Part shown: piece by piece, positions 24,832-34,621 of the stretch
Layout: every line of letters begins with the position of its first letter
Numbering within the stretch: position 1 is the first letter of the stretch
NCBI GenBank assembly: GCA_045119035.1
Contig: JBGVCU010000060.1
Coordinates: 52,982 to 116,981 of the forward strand
From: CAYVQA01 sp045119035
Lineage (GTDB): Bacteria; Bacillota_I; Bacilli_A; ML615J-28; CAG-313
DNA length: 64,000 nt
Direction: 5' to 3'
The notes under the pieces: model-generated
Databases searched by the model: none
Told to the model about the DNA's origin: nothing
The model's input: only the letters and a program-made list of their open reading frames with translations
Position numbers and translations under genes: made by a program

Positions 24832-26628
24832 ATGTTAAAAATCTTATCTAAAGAATGTTTACAATGTAAAAATCCATTATGTATTAAAGGTTGTCCTGCT
24901 TGTAATGACATAAAAGAAATTATTAATTTGATTAATCAAAATAAATTAGAAGAAGCATATTTTTTAAATTTAAAAACATCTGTCTTACCAAATGTCTGTA
25001 GTTTATTATGCCCTCATGAAAAACAATGTGAAGGTAGTTGTGTTAAGTCATTTAAAGGTAAAAGTGTTGAAATTGGTAAAATTGAAAGATTATTGTCTGA
25101 AGCTAATGAGTTTAAAATTCAAAAAATTGATGAATCACTAATTAACATAAATATTTGTATTATTGGCGGAGGAATTAGTGGTATAAGCTGTGCAATAGAT
25201 GCAGCACGTCATGGTGCGAATGTTGAAATTTTTGAAAAAGAAGATGTAATTGGTGGAACTTTATTTACATCAATTCCTGAATTTAGATATTCTAAAGATA
25301 ATTTATGTCACATAGATAATGTTTTAAAATCATTAAATATTAAAGTAAATTATCAAAAAGAATTTGGAAAAAATCTATTTCTTAATGATTTAGAAAAGTT
25401 CGATAAAGTAGTTTTTGCAACTGGTACACAACTTGAGTCTAGTCCAATCAAAGAAAAAGATGATAATTTTATTGGTGCTGTTGAACTTTTAAAGAATATT
25501 AAAAAAGGTGTAAATTTATCAAAAATTAAAAAAGCCATTGTTTTAGGTGCTGGAAATATCGCTATGGATGCTGCACGTAGTTTAAAAAAGCTTGGTATCG
25601 AAAGTTCAATTGTATATAGACGTACTTTTAAATATTCACCCGCTTTAAAAAAGGAATTATTAGAAGCAAAATTAGAAAATATTGAACTAATTGAAAAATT
25701 AAGCCCTGTTTCACTTGTTAAAAAAGGTGATGTTTTAACTGGTGTTAAGTTTGAAAAAATGGTTGAATCAGTGGAACTTGATAAAAGTAATAGACCTATT
25801 TTTGTAAATACTAATGAATTTGTTACACTTGAATGTGATTTGGTTGTATATGCAACTGGACAATATCCTGATTTATCTATTTTTATAGATCATTTTAATC
25901 ATTTAATTGAAGGAAAATGGTTAAAATCAAATTCAAATATTATTAAAGATTCTAAATATTATTTTATTGGTGATTTAGTAAGTGGAGCAACATCAATTGT
26001 AAATTCAATGAAGGCCGGAATGGATATTGTAAAAGATATGATAAATGAAAGAATATATTTTATGTTTGGTGGTTCATTTGATCCAGTAACTATTGCTCAT
26101 GAAAATATTATTAAGACTATTATTGATGAATTTGGAAATAATACTTTAGTGTATATTGTTCCTAATGGTGACAGTTATCATTTTGATAGTAAACATTTAA
26201 CACCATTTGATATTAGAAAAGAAATGTTGCAAGAAGCGTTTTTTGAATATTCTAAAAATATTGTAATATCTGATGTAGAACAAAAAGAAGAATTTATCGG
26301 TATTTATCAAACACTTGAAGATTTAAATCATCCTATTTATATTATTGGAAGTGATTTATTATATACATTACCAAGATGGAAAAATTTTGATGAATTAATG
26401 AGTAAAAATAAATTTTATTTAATAGAAAGAATGGGTTATTCATTAGATGAACTTAATAAAGAGCCATTAAATAAATATAAAGATCATTTTATAATAAGTA
26501 ATCATAAATTTGATAATATATCATCAAGTAATTTTAGAAAAAATTTAAATAAAGATATTGTTTCTAAAGAAGTAAAAAAAGTAATTAATAAGTATCATTT
26601 ATATGAGAAAGGAGAAAACCATGAATAA
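24832..26628 (+). CDS. GltD-like NAD(P)H oxidoreductase fused to nicotinate-nucleotide adenylyltransferase (NadD)
   Basis: The first ~400 residues are a glutamate-synthase-small-subunit-type flavoprotein: cysteine clusters CLQCKNPLCIKGCPAC and CSLLCPHEKQCEGSC for Fe-S binding, FAD loop CIIGGGISGISCAIDAA, NAD(P) loop VLGAGNIAMDAARSLKKLG, and GDLVSGATSIVNSMKAG. The last ~195 residues are NadD: FMFGGSFDPVTIAHENII (nucleotidyl-transferase HxGH-like motif in the form TIAH), IIGSDLLYTLPRWKNFDEL and ISSSNFRKNL. One uninterrupted frame joins them; an internal ATG at 26038 lacks a ribosome site. GAAAGGAGG precedes ATG 24832. NadE follows with an 8-nt overlap, so the operon supplies the last two NAD steps. 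Confidence 0.9.
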   Translation: MLKILSKECLQCKNPLCIKGCPACNDIKEIINLINQNKLEEAYFLNLKTSVLPNVCSLLCPHEKQCEGSCVKSFKGKSVEIGKIERLLSEANEFKIQKIDESLININICIIGGGISGISCAIDAARHGANVEIFEKEDVIGGTLFTSIPEFRYSKDNLCHIDNVLKSLNIKVNYQKEFGKNLFLNDLEKFDKVVFATGTQLESSPIKEKDDNFIGAVELLKNIKKGVNLSKIKKAIVLGAGNIAMDAARSLKKLGIESSIVYRRTFKYSPALKKELLEAKLENIELIEKLSPVSLVKKGDVLTGVKFEKMVESVELDKSNRPIFVNTNEFVTLECDLVVYATGQYPDLSIFIDHFNHLIEGKWLKSNSNIIKDSKYYFIGDLVSGATSIVNSMKAGMDIVKDMINERIYFMFGGSFDPVTIAHENIIKTIIDEFGNNTLVYIVPNGDSYHFDSKHLTPFDIRKEMLQEAFFEYSKNIVISDVEQKEEFIGIYQTLEDLNHPIYIIGSDLLYTLPRWKNFDELMSKNKFYLIERMGYSLDELNKEPLNKYKDHFIISNHKFDNISSSNFRKNLNKDIVSKEVKKVINKYHLYEKGENHE

Positions 26629-28372
26629 AGAAATTTTAAAAATTGCAACAGTTACACCTGTTTGTTACCTAGGTAATCCACTTGAGAACGCAAAAAATAT
26701 CGTTGATATAGTTAATTCTACAGAAGCTGATTGTATTTTATTTCCTGAAATGGCAATAACTGGTTATTCTCTTGGAGATTATGTATTTAATCAACAATTA
26801 AAGAAAGAACATAATGAAGCTTTAGACTTAATTGTTTCTAATACACCTGATAAAGTTGTTATCGTTGGTGGGGTATTATTTTCCAATAAGCAAATTTTAA
26901 ATGTAGCTTATGTAATAAGTAATAAGCGAATTTTAGGAATTACTCCTAAATATAATTTTGCTAATGGACAAGAGTTTAATGATTATCGTTATTTTACTCA
27001 ACCACATTCTGTTGATACTTCAATCTTATATAATGGATATTTAGTAAGTATTGGTAAAAATATTTATGAATATAAAGGGGTAAAATTCGCTTGTGAAATT
27101 TGTCATGATTTATGGGTTGATGATGCTCCAAACATTGAATACTACAATAAAGGTGCTTCAGTTGTGTTTAACTTATCTGCAAGCTCATTTAGTGTAGATA
27201 AATATAAGATTCGTGTTTCTTTATGTAATGAAGCATCAAGCCGTGGTGGATGTTATGTTTATTCATCTAGCGGACCAAGTGAAACAAGCAGTGATGTTTT
27301 ATTTGATGGTCAACAAATTGTTAGTTTATTTGGAGAAAATTTATTAAGTGATGTAACAATGTCATTTGAAAATGTAATTAATATTACAGAAATTAATATT
27401 GAATTATTAAAAAATGGAAATAAAGTTAGTCATTTTGATGGTGAACCTGTTCAAATTGAAGAAAAATATCCATTTAAAGTTGATAAAAATCAAGCTGATC
27501 AAATTTCTAATGTTATTAAAGCAGCCTTATATAAAAGACTTAAGCATATTGGTATAAAGGATGTTGTTTTAGGAGTTAGTGGTGGACTTGATTCTACACT
27601 TGCGCTTCTTTTTGCTTATGATACTTTTATAACTTATGGAATTGACATTAAAGGTATACATGGTATTACGATGCCTGGGTTTGCTACTAGCAGTAAAACG
27701 AAATCAATTGCAGTTAGAATTATGGAAAAGTTAGGTGTTGATTGTAAAGAAATGCCTATAGATAAAGAAGTAAAAAGTCATTTAAGTTTAATTGGACATG
27801 ATTCTATAACAAAAGATGTAACTTACGAAAATGCTCAAGCAAGATACAGAACTTATATCTTAATGGATTATGCGAATTTAACTAAAGGTTTAGTGCTTGG
27901 AACTGGTGATATGAGCGAAATTGCTTTAGGTTGGTCTACATTTGCTGGAGATCAAATTGCGATGTATGCTTTGAATTCGGGTCTTCCTAAAACGTGTATT
28001 CAAGCAATGGTTAATTATTATGCTAATAAATATACATTTATTAAAGAAGAACTATCAGAGGTCTTAAATTTACCTATAACACCTGAACTTACAGGTAATG
28101 ATCAATTGACAGAAAACTTAATTGGAAGATATGATGTCAATGATTTTATAATGTATCAATTTGTTTATTTAGGTTCTCCATTTGATGAAATTATTGATAA
28201 ATTAGTATCTTTATTTGATTTATCAATTGATGAGGCTAATGTATATTTAAATAGATTTGTTAAAAGATTTAAACAAAATCAATTTAAAAGAATTGCTACA
28301 TGTGAAGGAATTAAAGTTTTTGATTTTTCTTTATCACCACGTGAATATCGCTTCCCTGGAGATATGAAATAA
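26621..28372 (+). CDS. nadE: Glutamine-dependent NAD+ synthetase
   Basis: Converts nicotinate adenine dinucleotide to NAD+. 583 residues: an N-terminal nitrilase-type glutaminase domain with CILFPEMAITGYSLGD (catalytic Glu), the Lys in TPKYNFAN and the Cys in KFACEICHDLWVDD, then a synthetase domain with the PP-loop LGVSGGLDSTLAL and TGDMSEIALGWSTFAGD. ATG 26621 is chosen because AAAGGAG stands 6 nt before it; it overlaps the NadD fusion by 8 nt (translational coupling). The two-domain form uses glutamine as nitrogen donor. Confidence 0.95.
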   Translation: MNKEILKIATVTPVCYLGNPLENAKNIVDIVNSTEADCILFPEMAITGYSLGDYVFNQQLKKEHNEALDLIVSNTPDKVVIVGGVLFSNKQILNVAYVISNKRILGITPKYNFANGQEFNDYRYFTQPHSVDTSILYNGYLVSIGKNIYEYKGVKFACEICHDLWVDDAPNIEYYNKGASVVFNLSASSFSVDKYKIRVSLCNEASSRGGCYVYSSSGPSETSSDVLFDGQQIVSLFGENLLSDVTMSFENVINITEINIELLKNGNKVSHFDGEPVQIEEKYPFKVDKNQADQISNVIKAALYKRLKHIGIKDVVLGVSGGLDSTLALLFAYDTFITYGIDIKGIHGITMPGFATSSKTKSIAVRIMEKLGVDCKEMPIDKEVKSHLSLIGHDSITKDVTYENAQARYRTYILMDYANLTKGLVLGTGDMSEIALGWSTFAGDQIAMYALNSGLPKTCIQAMVNYYANKYTFIKEELSEVLNLPITPELTGNDQLTENLIGRYDVNDFIMYQFVYLGSPFDEIIDKLVSLFDLSIDEANVYLNRFVKRFKQNQFKRIATCEGIKVFDFSLSPREYRFPGDMK

Positions 28373-28387
28373 AATAGTTCTAATATT

Positions 28388-28416
28388 TTGAAAAAAATAT
28401 TGCAATATGTTATAAT
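28388..28416 (+). promoter_or_regulatory. valS promoter
   Basis: TTGAAA (28388-28393), 17 bp, TATAAT (28411-28416). Confidence 0.85.
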
Positions 28417-28422
28417 ATATAA

Positions 28423-28672
28423 GATTTTAATAATAAATCCTATGAACTAGAGGAGTAAGTTAAATAAGGCTATTTAGAGAAGAGTTGGTTGGTGAAAAAC
28501 TCTTAGATTATTAACTGAAGGTAGCTAGGGAGGAGTATTTGTGAAATACTAGTAGCAAATAACGCTTAATACACGTTAAGTATTTTAAAGGAAATAATTA
28601 TTTTAATTATTTTGAATTAAGGTGGTACCACGACAGATGTTCGTCCTTTTTAGGATTGAGCATCTTTTTATT
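28423..28672 (+). promoter_or_regulatory. T-box riboswitch controlling valS
   Basis: The 316-bp gap before valS is a T-box leader. The T-box sequence AAGGTGGTACCACG (28619-28632) is exact. A long stem I (about 28440-28535) carries GAAG followed by GTA (28521-28523), a valine codon in the expected specifier position. The competing terminator is AGATG...CATCT with an internal TCCT/AGGA stem (28635-28665) followed by T5. Uncharged tRNA-Val would stabilise the antiterminator and switch on valS-folC. Confidence 0.95.
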
Positions 28673-28688
28673 TTGATAGGAGGTTTTT

Positions 28689-31319
28689 ATGAGAAAAGAA
28701 ATGAATTCAAAATATGATTTTAAAAGCGTTGAAAGTGGTAAATATGAATATTGGCTAAAAGAAGGTTTCTTTACTTCAGGCGATATTTCTAAAGTGCCAT
28801 ATACAATTGTTATCCCTCCACCTAATGTAACAGGTAAATTACATTTAGGGCATGCATGGGATACAACATTACAAGATATTATTATTCGCCGTAAACGTAT
28901 GCAAGGATATGATGCATTATGGCTTCCAGGTATGGATCATGCAGGAATTGCAACACAAGCAAAAGTTGATGCAAAACTTAAGGATCAAGGTATTTCACGT
29001 TATGATTTAGGTCGTGAAGGGTTCTTAAAAGTTGCTTGGGAATGGAAAAAAGAATATGCAGAGTTTATCCGTTCTCAATGGGCTGGCTTAGGACTTTCTT
29101 TAGATTATACAAAAGAACGTTTTACACTTGATGAAGGGTTAAACAAAGCAGTTAACCATGTATTTATCACTTTATATAATGAAGGATTATTATACCGTGG
29201 TGAAAGAATTATCAACTGGGATATTGAAGCGAAAACTGCACTTTCAAATATTGAAGTAGAATATAAAGATATTGAAGGAGCATTCTATCATTTTTATTAT
29301 CCTTTAACAGATGGATCTGGAATGTTAGAAGTTGCTACAACTCGTCCTGAAACAATGTTTGGTGATACTGCGGTAATGGTTCACCCTGATGATGAAAGAT
29401 ATCAAAGTTTTGTTGGTAAATCAGTTTATATTCCAGGAACTAATAGAGAAATTCCAGTTATTACTGATGAATATGTTGAAAAAGATTTTGGTACAGGTGT
29501 TGTTAAAGTAACTCCTGCACATGACCCTAATGACTTTGAAGTAGGAAATCGTCATAATTTAGAACGTTTAGTTTGTATGAACGAAGACGGAACAATGAAT
29601 AGCCTTGCTGGTAAATATGAAAACATGGGACGTTTTGAATGTAGAAAACAACTTGTTAAAGATTTACAAGAACTAGGACTTTGTCCTTCAATTGAAAAGA
29701 TGATTCACTCAGTAGGTCATAGTGAAAGAACAGGTGTAGTTGTTGAACCGCGTCTATCTAAACAATGGTTTATTGATATGAAAAAACTTGCAGAAGATGT
29801 ACTTGAAATGCAAGAAAGTGAAGAAAGAGTAGAATTTGTACCTGAACGTTTTAATAAAACTTTAACTGGTTGGCTTGAAAACATTCAAGACTGGTGTGTT
29901 TCACGTCAATTATGGTGGGGACATCGTATTCCTGCTTGGTATTGTGGTGAAGAGGTAAAAGTTCAAGTAGAATGCCCTGGTGATGGTTGGGTTCAAGACG
30001 AAGATGTTCTTGACACTTGGTTCTCTAGTGCATTATGGCCATTTTCAACTTTAGGTTGGCCTGAAAAAACTCCTGATTTAGAACGTTATTTTGAAACAGA
30101 TTGTTTAGTTACTGGGTATGATATTATTTTCTTCTGGGTTGCTAGAATGTGTTTCCAATCTAAACATTTTATGGGTAAACGTCCATTTAAAAAATGTTTA
30201 ATTCATGGTTTAATTCGTGATGAACAAGGACGTAAAATGTCTAAATCATTAGGAAATGGTGTTGATCCGTTTGAAATGATCGATAAATATGGTTGTGATA
30301 CATTAAGATATTTCTTAACAACTAACTCTGCTCCAGGGCTTGACTTACGTTTTTCTGAAGAAAAAATGGCATCAAGTTGGAATTATATTAATAAAATTTG
30401 GAATATTTCAAGATATATTAATATGAATTTAGCTAATGTATCAGATTCTTATAATATTGAATTTGATGAATTAACTAAAAATACAATTGATGAAAATTTA
30501 TTAAATGATGTAGATAAATGGATTATTAATAAATTTAATAATTTAATTATTGCGGTTGATAAAGATTTTGACGCATTTGAATTCGCAGAAGCTGCTCATA
30601 AGATTTATAATTTCACATGGGATGATTTTGCTTCTTGGTACGTTGAACTTACAAAAGTTGTATTTGGACAAAATAATAAAGATCAAATCGTTAATACTTG
30701 TAAAGTATTAGTAAGTATTTTAACTAATATTTTAAAATTATTACATCCATTTATGCCGTTTATGACAGAAGAAATTTATCAAATTTTCCATGATGGTTCA
30801 ATTACTGTAGCACCTTGGCCTACTAAATTTGAATTAAAAACTAATGAAACTTCTGTTGATACAATGTTAGATGTAATTACAACTGTAAGAAACATTCGTC
30901 ATGAAAAAAATGTTGGTATGAGTAAACAAATTAATTTATCACTTGAAACAACTGATCAAATCTTAATTGATTTCTTTAAACAAAATGTACATTATTTAAA
31001 GAGATTTACAAATTTTGATCATTTAGTAATTGATAAAACAATTGATAAAACTGATTCTGTGTGTCAAGTTTTAGATAAAGTAACTGTTATAGTTCCTTTA
31101 AAAGAATTAATTAATGTTGAAGAAGAAACACAAAAATTATTAAAAGAACAAACTAGATTACTTTCAGAAGTTGAAAGATCTAAGAAGATGTTAGGTAATC
31201 CAAATTTTGTTTCTAAAGCACCAGAAGCTAAAATTAAAGCAGAAGAAGAAAAATTAAATAAATATTTAGAACAATTAAGTGAAGTAGAAAAATTATTAGA
31301 AAATCTAAAGAGACTTTAA
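28689..31319 (+). CDS. valS: Valyl-tRNA synthetase
   Basis: Class I aminoacyl-tRNA synthetase of 876 residues. HIGH motif as HLGHAWD (about 54-60), connective-peptide editing domain with TTRPETMFGDTAVMVHPDD, second signature KMSKSLGNG (about 517), an anticodon-binding helical domain, and a C-terminal coiled coil (about 810-876) typical of ValRS. AGGAGG is 6 nt before ATG 28689. Regulated by the valine T-box upstream; folC starts one base after the stop. valS-folC adjacency is conserved in Bacilli. Confidence 0.98.
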   Translation: MRKEMNSKYDFKSVESGKYEYWLKEGFFTSGDISKVPYTIVIPPPNVTGKLHLGHAWDTTLQDIIIRRKRMQGYDALWLPGMDHAGIATQAKVDAKLKDQGISRYDLGREGFLKVAWEWKKEYAEFIRSQWAGLGLSLDYTKERFTLDEGLNKAVNHVFITLYNEGLLYRGERIINWDIEAKTALSNIEVEYKDIEGAFYHFYYPLTDGSGMLEVATTRPETMFGDTAVMVHPDDERYQSFVGKSVYIPGTNREIPVITDEYVEKDFGTGVVKVTPAHDPNDFEVGNRHNLERLVCMNEDGTMNSLAGKYENMGRFECRKQLVKDLQELGLCPSIEKMIHSVGHSERTGVVVEPRLSKQWFIDMKKLAEDVLEMQESEERVEFVPERFNKTLTGWLENIQDWCVSRQLWWGHRIPAWYCGEEVKVQVECPGDGWVQDEDVLDTWFSSALWPFSTLGWPEKTPDLERYFETDCLVTGYDIIFFWVARMCFQSKHFMGKRPFKKCLIHGLIRDEQGRKMSKSLGNGVDPFEMIDKYGCDTLRYFLTTNSAPGLDLRFSEEKMASSWNYINKIWNISRYINMNLANVSDSYNIEFDELTKNTIDENLLNDVDKWIINKFNNLIIAVDKDFDAFEFAEAAHKIYNFTWDDFASWYVELTKVVFGQNNKDQIVNTCKVLVSILTNILKLLHPFMPFMTEEIYQIFHDGSITVAPWPTKFELKTNETSVDTMLDVITTVRNIRHEKNVGMSKQINLSLETTDQILIDFFKQNVHYLKRFTNFDHLVIDKTIDKTDSVCQVLDKVTVIVPLKELINVEEETQKLLKEQTRLLSEVERSKKMLGNPNFVSKAPEAKIKAEEEKLNKYLEQLSEVEKLLENLKRL

Positions 31320-31320
31320 G

Positions 31321-32598
31321 ATGTTTAATGATGTTGATGATTTAGTAAAGTTTATTGAATCGCGTAAAAGGGTGAGTCCTAAAAATGATCTATCTAATAT
31401 GAAATATTATTTAAAAACATTTGGTGATCCTCATAAAAATTTACCTATTATTCATATCACTGGAACTAATGGTAAAGGAAGTGTTGTCTGTTATTTAGAT
31501 AATATTTTTAGAGAGTTTAAACTGAATGTAGGTTGTTTTACTTCACCTTATATTACTAATTTTAATGAACGCATAAGATATAATAACGCTTCAATTAGTG
31601 ATAATGAATTGTTAAAATATGGAAATCTAATTTATAGTAAATTTCCTTTATGGGAAAAAGAATTAAATGAAACTCCATCATTTTTTGAATTTGTAACTTT
31701 AATTTGTTTTTTATATTTCTCTAATAAAAAAGAATTAGATATTTTATTATTAGAAGTAGGTATTGGTGGACGACTTGATTCTACTAATGTGGTTGATTCT
31801 ATTATTAGTGTTGTTACTAGTATAAGTTTTGATCATATGAACTTATTAGGGAATAGCTTAGAAGACATTTTGAAAGAAAAATTAGGAATTGTTAAACAAA
31901 ACAGTGTTGCGGTTATAAGTGTTGAAGATGATAATTTAAAAAACGTTGCAAATGAATATTTAAATAATAGCAATGTAGATGTGATTTACCCTGATTTTAA
32001 TAAAATAGATGTAATTAAATGTGATTTTACAGGATCTAGTTTTATCTATAATGGTAATAAATATGATATTCAAATGATTGGAGATCATCAAATCAAAAAT
32101 GCCATAACTGCAATAGAGGTTGTTTTTAAATATTTTGAAAAAAATAAAACAGATTTACCATTTGATCAAGTATTATTATATAAAGGATTATATAATGCAA
32201 AATGGCTTGGTCGATTCGAAAAAATTAATGAAAAACCATTAATTTATGTTGATGGTGCTCATAATGCTGATGGTGTTAAACAAATAGTTTCTTTTTTAAG
32301 TAGAAATAAAAAAGAAAAATCTTTAAGAGGAATTGTTGCTATTAGCGATAATAAAGATAAACTTCAAATGATTCAAATGTTGGATGATGTTTTTGATGAA
32401 ATTATTTTTACTCAATTTACTTATAGTAGAAGTAGTGTTTCAGAAGAATTGTTTGCATTATCTAATAGTAAAAATAAATTATTAATGAAGTCTTTATCTG
32501 AAATAGAAGAGTATATAGAAAAAAATCATAAAGATGTAAATATCTTTATCGGAAGCCTATATTTTGTTAGTGAGGTTAAAAAATATTTTAACAAATAA
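31321..32598 (+). CDS. folC: Folylpolyglutamate synthase/dihydrofolate synthase
   Basis: Mur-ligase-family enzyme that adds glutamate to folates. 425 residues with ATP loop HITGTNGKGSVVCYLD, FTSPYITNFNERI, EVGIGGRLDSTNVVD, SFDHMNLLG and the C-terminal-domain motif YVDGAHNADGV. ATG lies one base after the valS stop, so it depends on the valS T-box transcript and coupled translation. Confidence 0.95.
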   Translation: MFNDVDDLVKFIESRKRVSPKNDLSNMKYYLKTFGDPHKNLPIIHITGTNGKGSVVCYLDNIFREFKLNVGCFTSPYITNFNERIRYNNASISDNELLKYGNLIYSKFPLWEKELNETPSFFEFVTLICFLYFSNKKELDILLLEVGIGGRLDSTNVVDSIISVVTSISFDHMNLLGNSLEDILKEKLGIVKQNSVAVISVEDDNLKNVANEYLNNSNVDVIYPDFNKIDVIKCDFTGSSFIYNGNKYDIQMIGDHQIKNAITAIEVVFKYFEKNKTDLPFDQVLLYKGLYNAKWLGRFEKINEKPLIYVDGAHNADGVKQIVSFLSRNKKEKSLRGIVAISDNKDKLQMIQMLDDVFDEIIFTQFTYSRSSVSEELFALSNSKNKLLMKSLSEIEEYIEKNHKDVNIFIGSLYFVSEVKKYFNK

Positions 32599-32619
32599 TC
32601 CTTTTATTAAGGAGGATTT

Positions 32620-33288
32620 ATGTTACTAAAAGAATTACCTAACTTAGAATGGCCACGAGAAAAAGCATTGAGAGAAGGATTTGAAAAACTTTCAAATATT
32701 GAACTTCTCTCAATTTTTTTACGTACTGGTACAAAAAGTATGAATGTACTGGATTTATCAGCAAACATTTTATATCATTTAAATAATATCACTGATTTAG
32801 CTACTATTTCTATTAATGAACTTTTAGAAATAAGAGGAGTTGGTTTTGCTAAAGCTATAACGATTCTTGCAGCAATCGAACTTGGAAAAAGGATTCAAAA
32901 TTATGAATTTAATGAAATTAGTTTTAGATCACCACTAGAAATTTATCGTTTTTTCAAAATTAGAGTAGAAGGATTAATGCAAGAACATTTATATGCAATA
33001 TTTCTTAACGCAAAAGGAAAGGTATTGAATTATCGATTAATTAGTATAGGTACTGTAAATTCTGCCATTTGTGATTCAAAAGAAATATTAAAATGGTGTG
33101 TAAAACTTAAAGCATCAGGTCTAATATTAGTTCATAATCATCCGAGTGGTGATGTTAATCCGAGCGAAAATGATATAATTGTTACAAAAGACTTAGTTAT
33201 GAAAACAAATGTGTTAGAAGTTTTAGTGTTAGATCATATTATTGTTGGTAAAGGATATTATAGTTTTAAAGAAAGACATATTCTATAA
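32620..33288 (+). CDS. radC: RadC-family JAB/MPN-domain protein
   Basis: 222 residues: an N-terminal helix-hairpin-helix region (LLEIRGVGFAKAITILAAIELGKR) and a C-terminal JAB domain with the metal-binding signature HNHPSGDVNPSENDI. Despite the name a DNA-repair role is unsupported in the family. AAGGAGG precedes the ATG. radC next to valS-folC and before spoIVFAB follows the B. subtilis order. Confidence 0.95.
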   Translation: MLLKELPNLEWPREKALREGFEKLSNIELLSIFLRTGTKSMNVLDLSANILYHLNNITDLATISINELLEIRGVGFAKAITILAAIELGKRIQNYEFNEISFRSPLEIYRFFKIRVEGLMQEHLYAIFLNAKGKVLNYRLISIGTVNSAICDSKEILKWCVKLKASGLILVHNHPSGDVNPSENDIIVTKDLVMKTNVLEVLVLDHIIVGKGYYSFKERHIL

Positions 33289-33318
33289 TTTAATTTCATA
33301 AATTATTATGGTGAAGAA

Positions 33319-33921
33319 ATGAAAAAACATCTATTTAGTAATAAGGATGTAATTTTAGAAAATGAAAAGAAGAAAAGTGAGAAGACATATTTTGATAAAT
33401 TATTTATGAAAATATTCTTGAGTTCATTTATTGTTTTGTTAATTGTTATTACAAATAATTTATATTTAAATAAAAAGATTAATTTTAATGTTATAAATAA
33501 AATTAATACGAACATCAATGCAATTAAATTATTGAGTCTATTTAATGATTCAATATTTAAATTTATTGAAAATGATGTTGTAGATGTGTATAGCAGTGAT
33601 GTATATGATGAAGTTAGATACGAAAATAATATTAATTATATTAGAAACTATTCATTGAATTATGTTAGAAATTTAGTGAGTGGGTATGTTGTAAGAATAA
33701 TAAACGATAAAGCTGGATATACTATTGTTATTAAAGGTATTGATGATTTGGAATATACATTTAGTGGAATGAAACAGATAAATGTGAAAATGTATCAGTA
33801 TGTAGATGAAAATACAATTTTAGGTTTAACTAGTTATAATGAAAAAACAAAAGCGTATGAGTTTATTTTAATAATAAAAGAAGAAGATAGGTTTTATAGT
33901 TTTTATGATAAAGCGAATTAG
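33319..33921 (+). CDS. SpoIVFA-like stage IV sporulation protein
   Basis: 200 residues: basic/charged N-terminus, one transmembrane helix (about 33-51) and an outside domain whose last 80 residues (GYVVRIINDKAGYTIVIKG ... YQYVDENTILGL) have the degenerate M23/LytM-like pattern of SpoIVFA. In B. subtilis SpoIVFA anchors and inhibits the SpoIVFB protease that processes pro-sigma-K. Overlap (17 nt) with a SpoIVFB-like gene and the location before rplU strongly support the call. ATG 33319 has a weak GAAGAAATG context. Confidence 0.75.
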   Translation: MKKHLFSNKDVILENEKKKSEKTYFDKLFMKIFLSSFIVLLIVITNNLYLNKKINFNVINKINTNINAIKLLSLFNDSIFKFIENDVVDVYSSDVYDEVRYENNINYIRNYSLNYVRNLVSGYVVRIINDKAGYTIVIKGIDDLEYTFSGMKQINVKMYQYVDENTILGLTSYNEKTKAYEFILIIKEEDRFYSFYDKAN

Positions 33922-34511
33922 AATAAGTGGCTTATTAATAGCGTATTTTTTATTATGTGTATATTTTAATTATTTTACTATTTTTGTAGCTTTATGTTGT
34001 TCGCTTTTTGTCCATGAAACAGGACATATCATATTTATTAAAATTTTTAAAGGAAAAATTAAAGATATTAGTTTTTCAATTTTTGGTGGGAAGATAAATT
34101 TTAGCGTTTTTAATAAGCGTTTATTTCCTACTTTTTTGATAAATTTTGCCAGGAATTTTAGGTAATATTTGTTTAGCAATATTGTATAAAATATTCAATA
34201 TTTCTCAAGAATTTGTTAATGTAAACTATCTAATTTTGTTTTTTAATGTCCTTCCAATCTATCCTTTAGATGGATTTTTAATCTTAAAAACACTATTTTT
34301 GCACATCTATGATATAGAATATACCAATTATTTACTCATTAGAATATCTATAATATTAAATTTATTTTTTATTATTTTACTTTTTATTTATAAAAAGTAC
34401 TTTTACATCATAATTTTTATAAATTTATTTTTCAAAATTAGAGAATTTTTTGATAAAAATGATTATTTTTTGTTGAATAAATATTTTGTAATAAAAAGAT
34501 TGGAAAATTAG
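33905..34511 (+). pseudogene. SpoIVFB-like site-2 protease, split by a frameshift
   Basis: The first frame (33905-34165) holds transmembrane helices and the zinc motif LFVHETGHIIFI (HExxH as HETGH); the second (34146-34511) holds FNVLPIYPLDGFLIL, the NxxP...DG second metal/active-site motif of S2P proteases. The two join if one C of the CC at 34149-34150 is removed, restoring LINFAGILGN. The extra base truncates the protease after ~86 residues. Either the gene is dead or the assembly has a one-base error here. Neighbouring spoIVFA is intact, which favours a recent event. Confidence 0.85.
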
Positions 34512-34555
34512 AAAAGGTTTTCATAATTTTTATATATTTTAAAAAGTAATTTTTC

Positions 34556-34584
34556 TTGCAAAAATGTTAGTTTTTTGATAAAAT
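34556..34584 (+). promoter_or_regulatory. ppdK promoter
   Basis: TTGCAA (34556-34561), 17 bp, TAAAAT (34579-34584) with upstream TGA. Confidence 0.8.
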
Positions 34585-34621
34585 AATTATTGGAAAAATT
34601 TATAAAAAAAGGAGATTAAAA

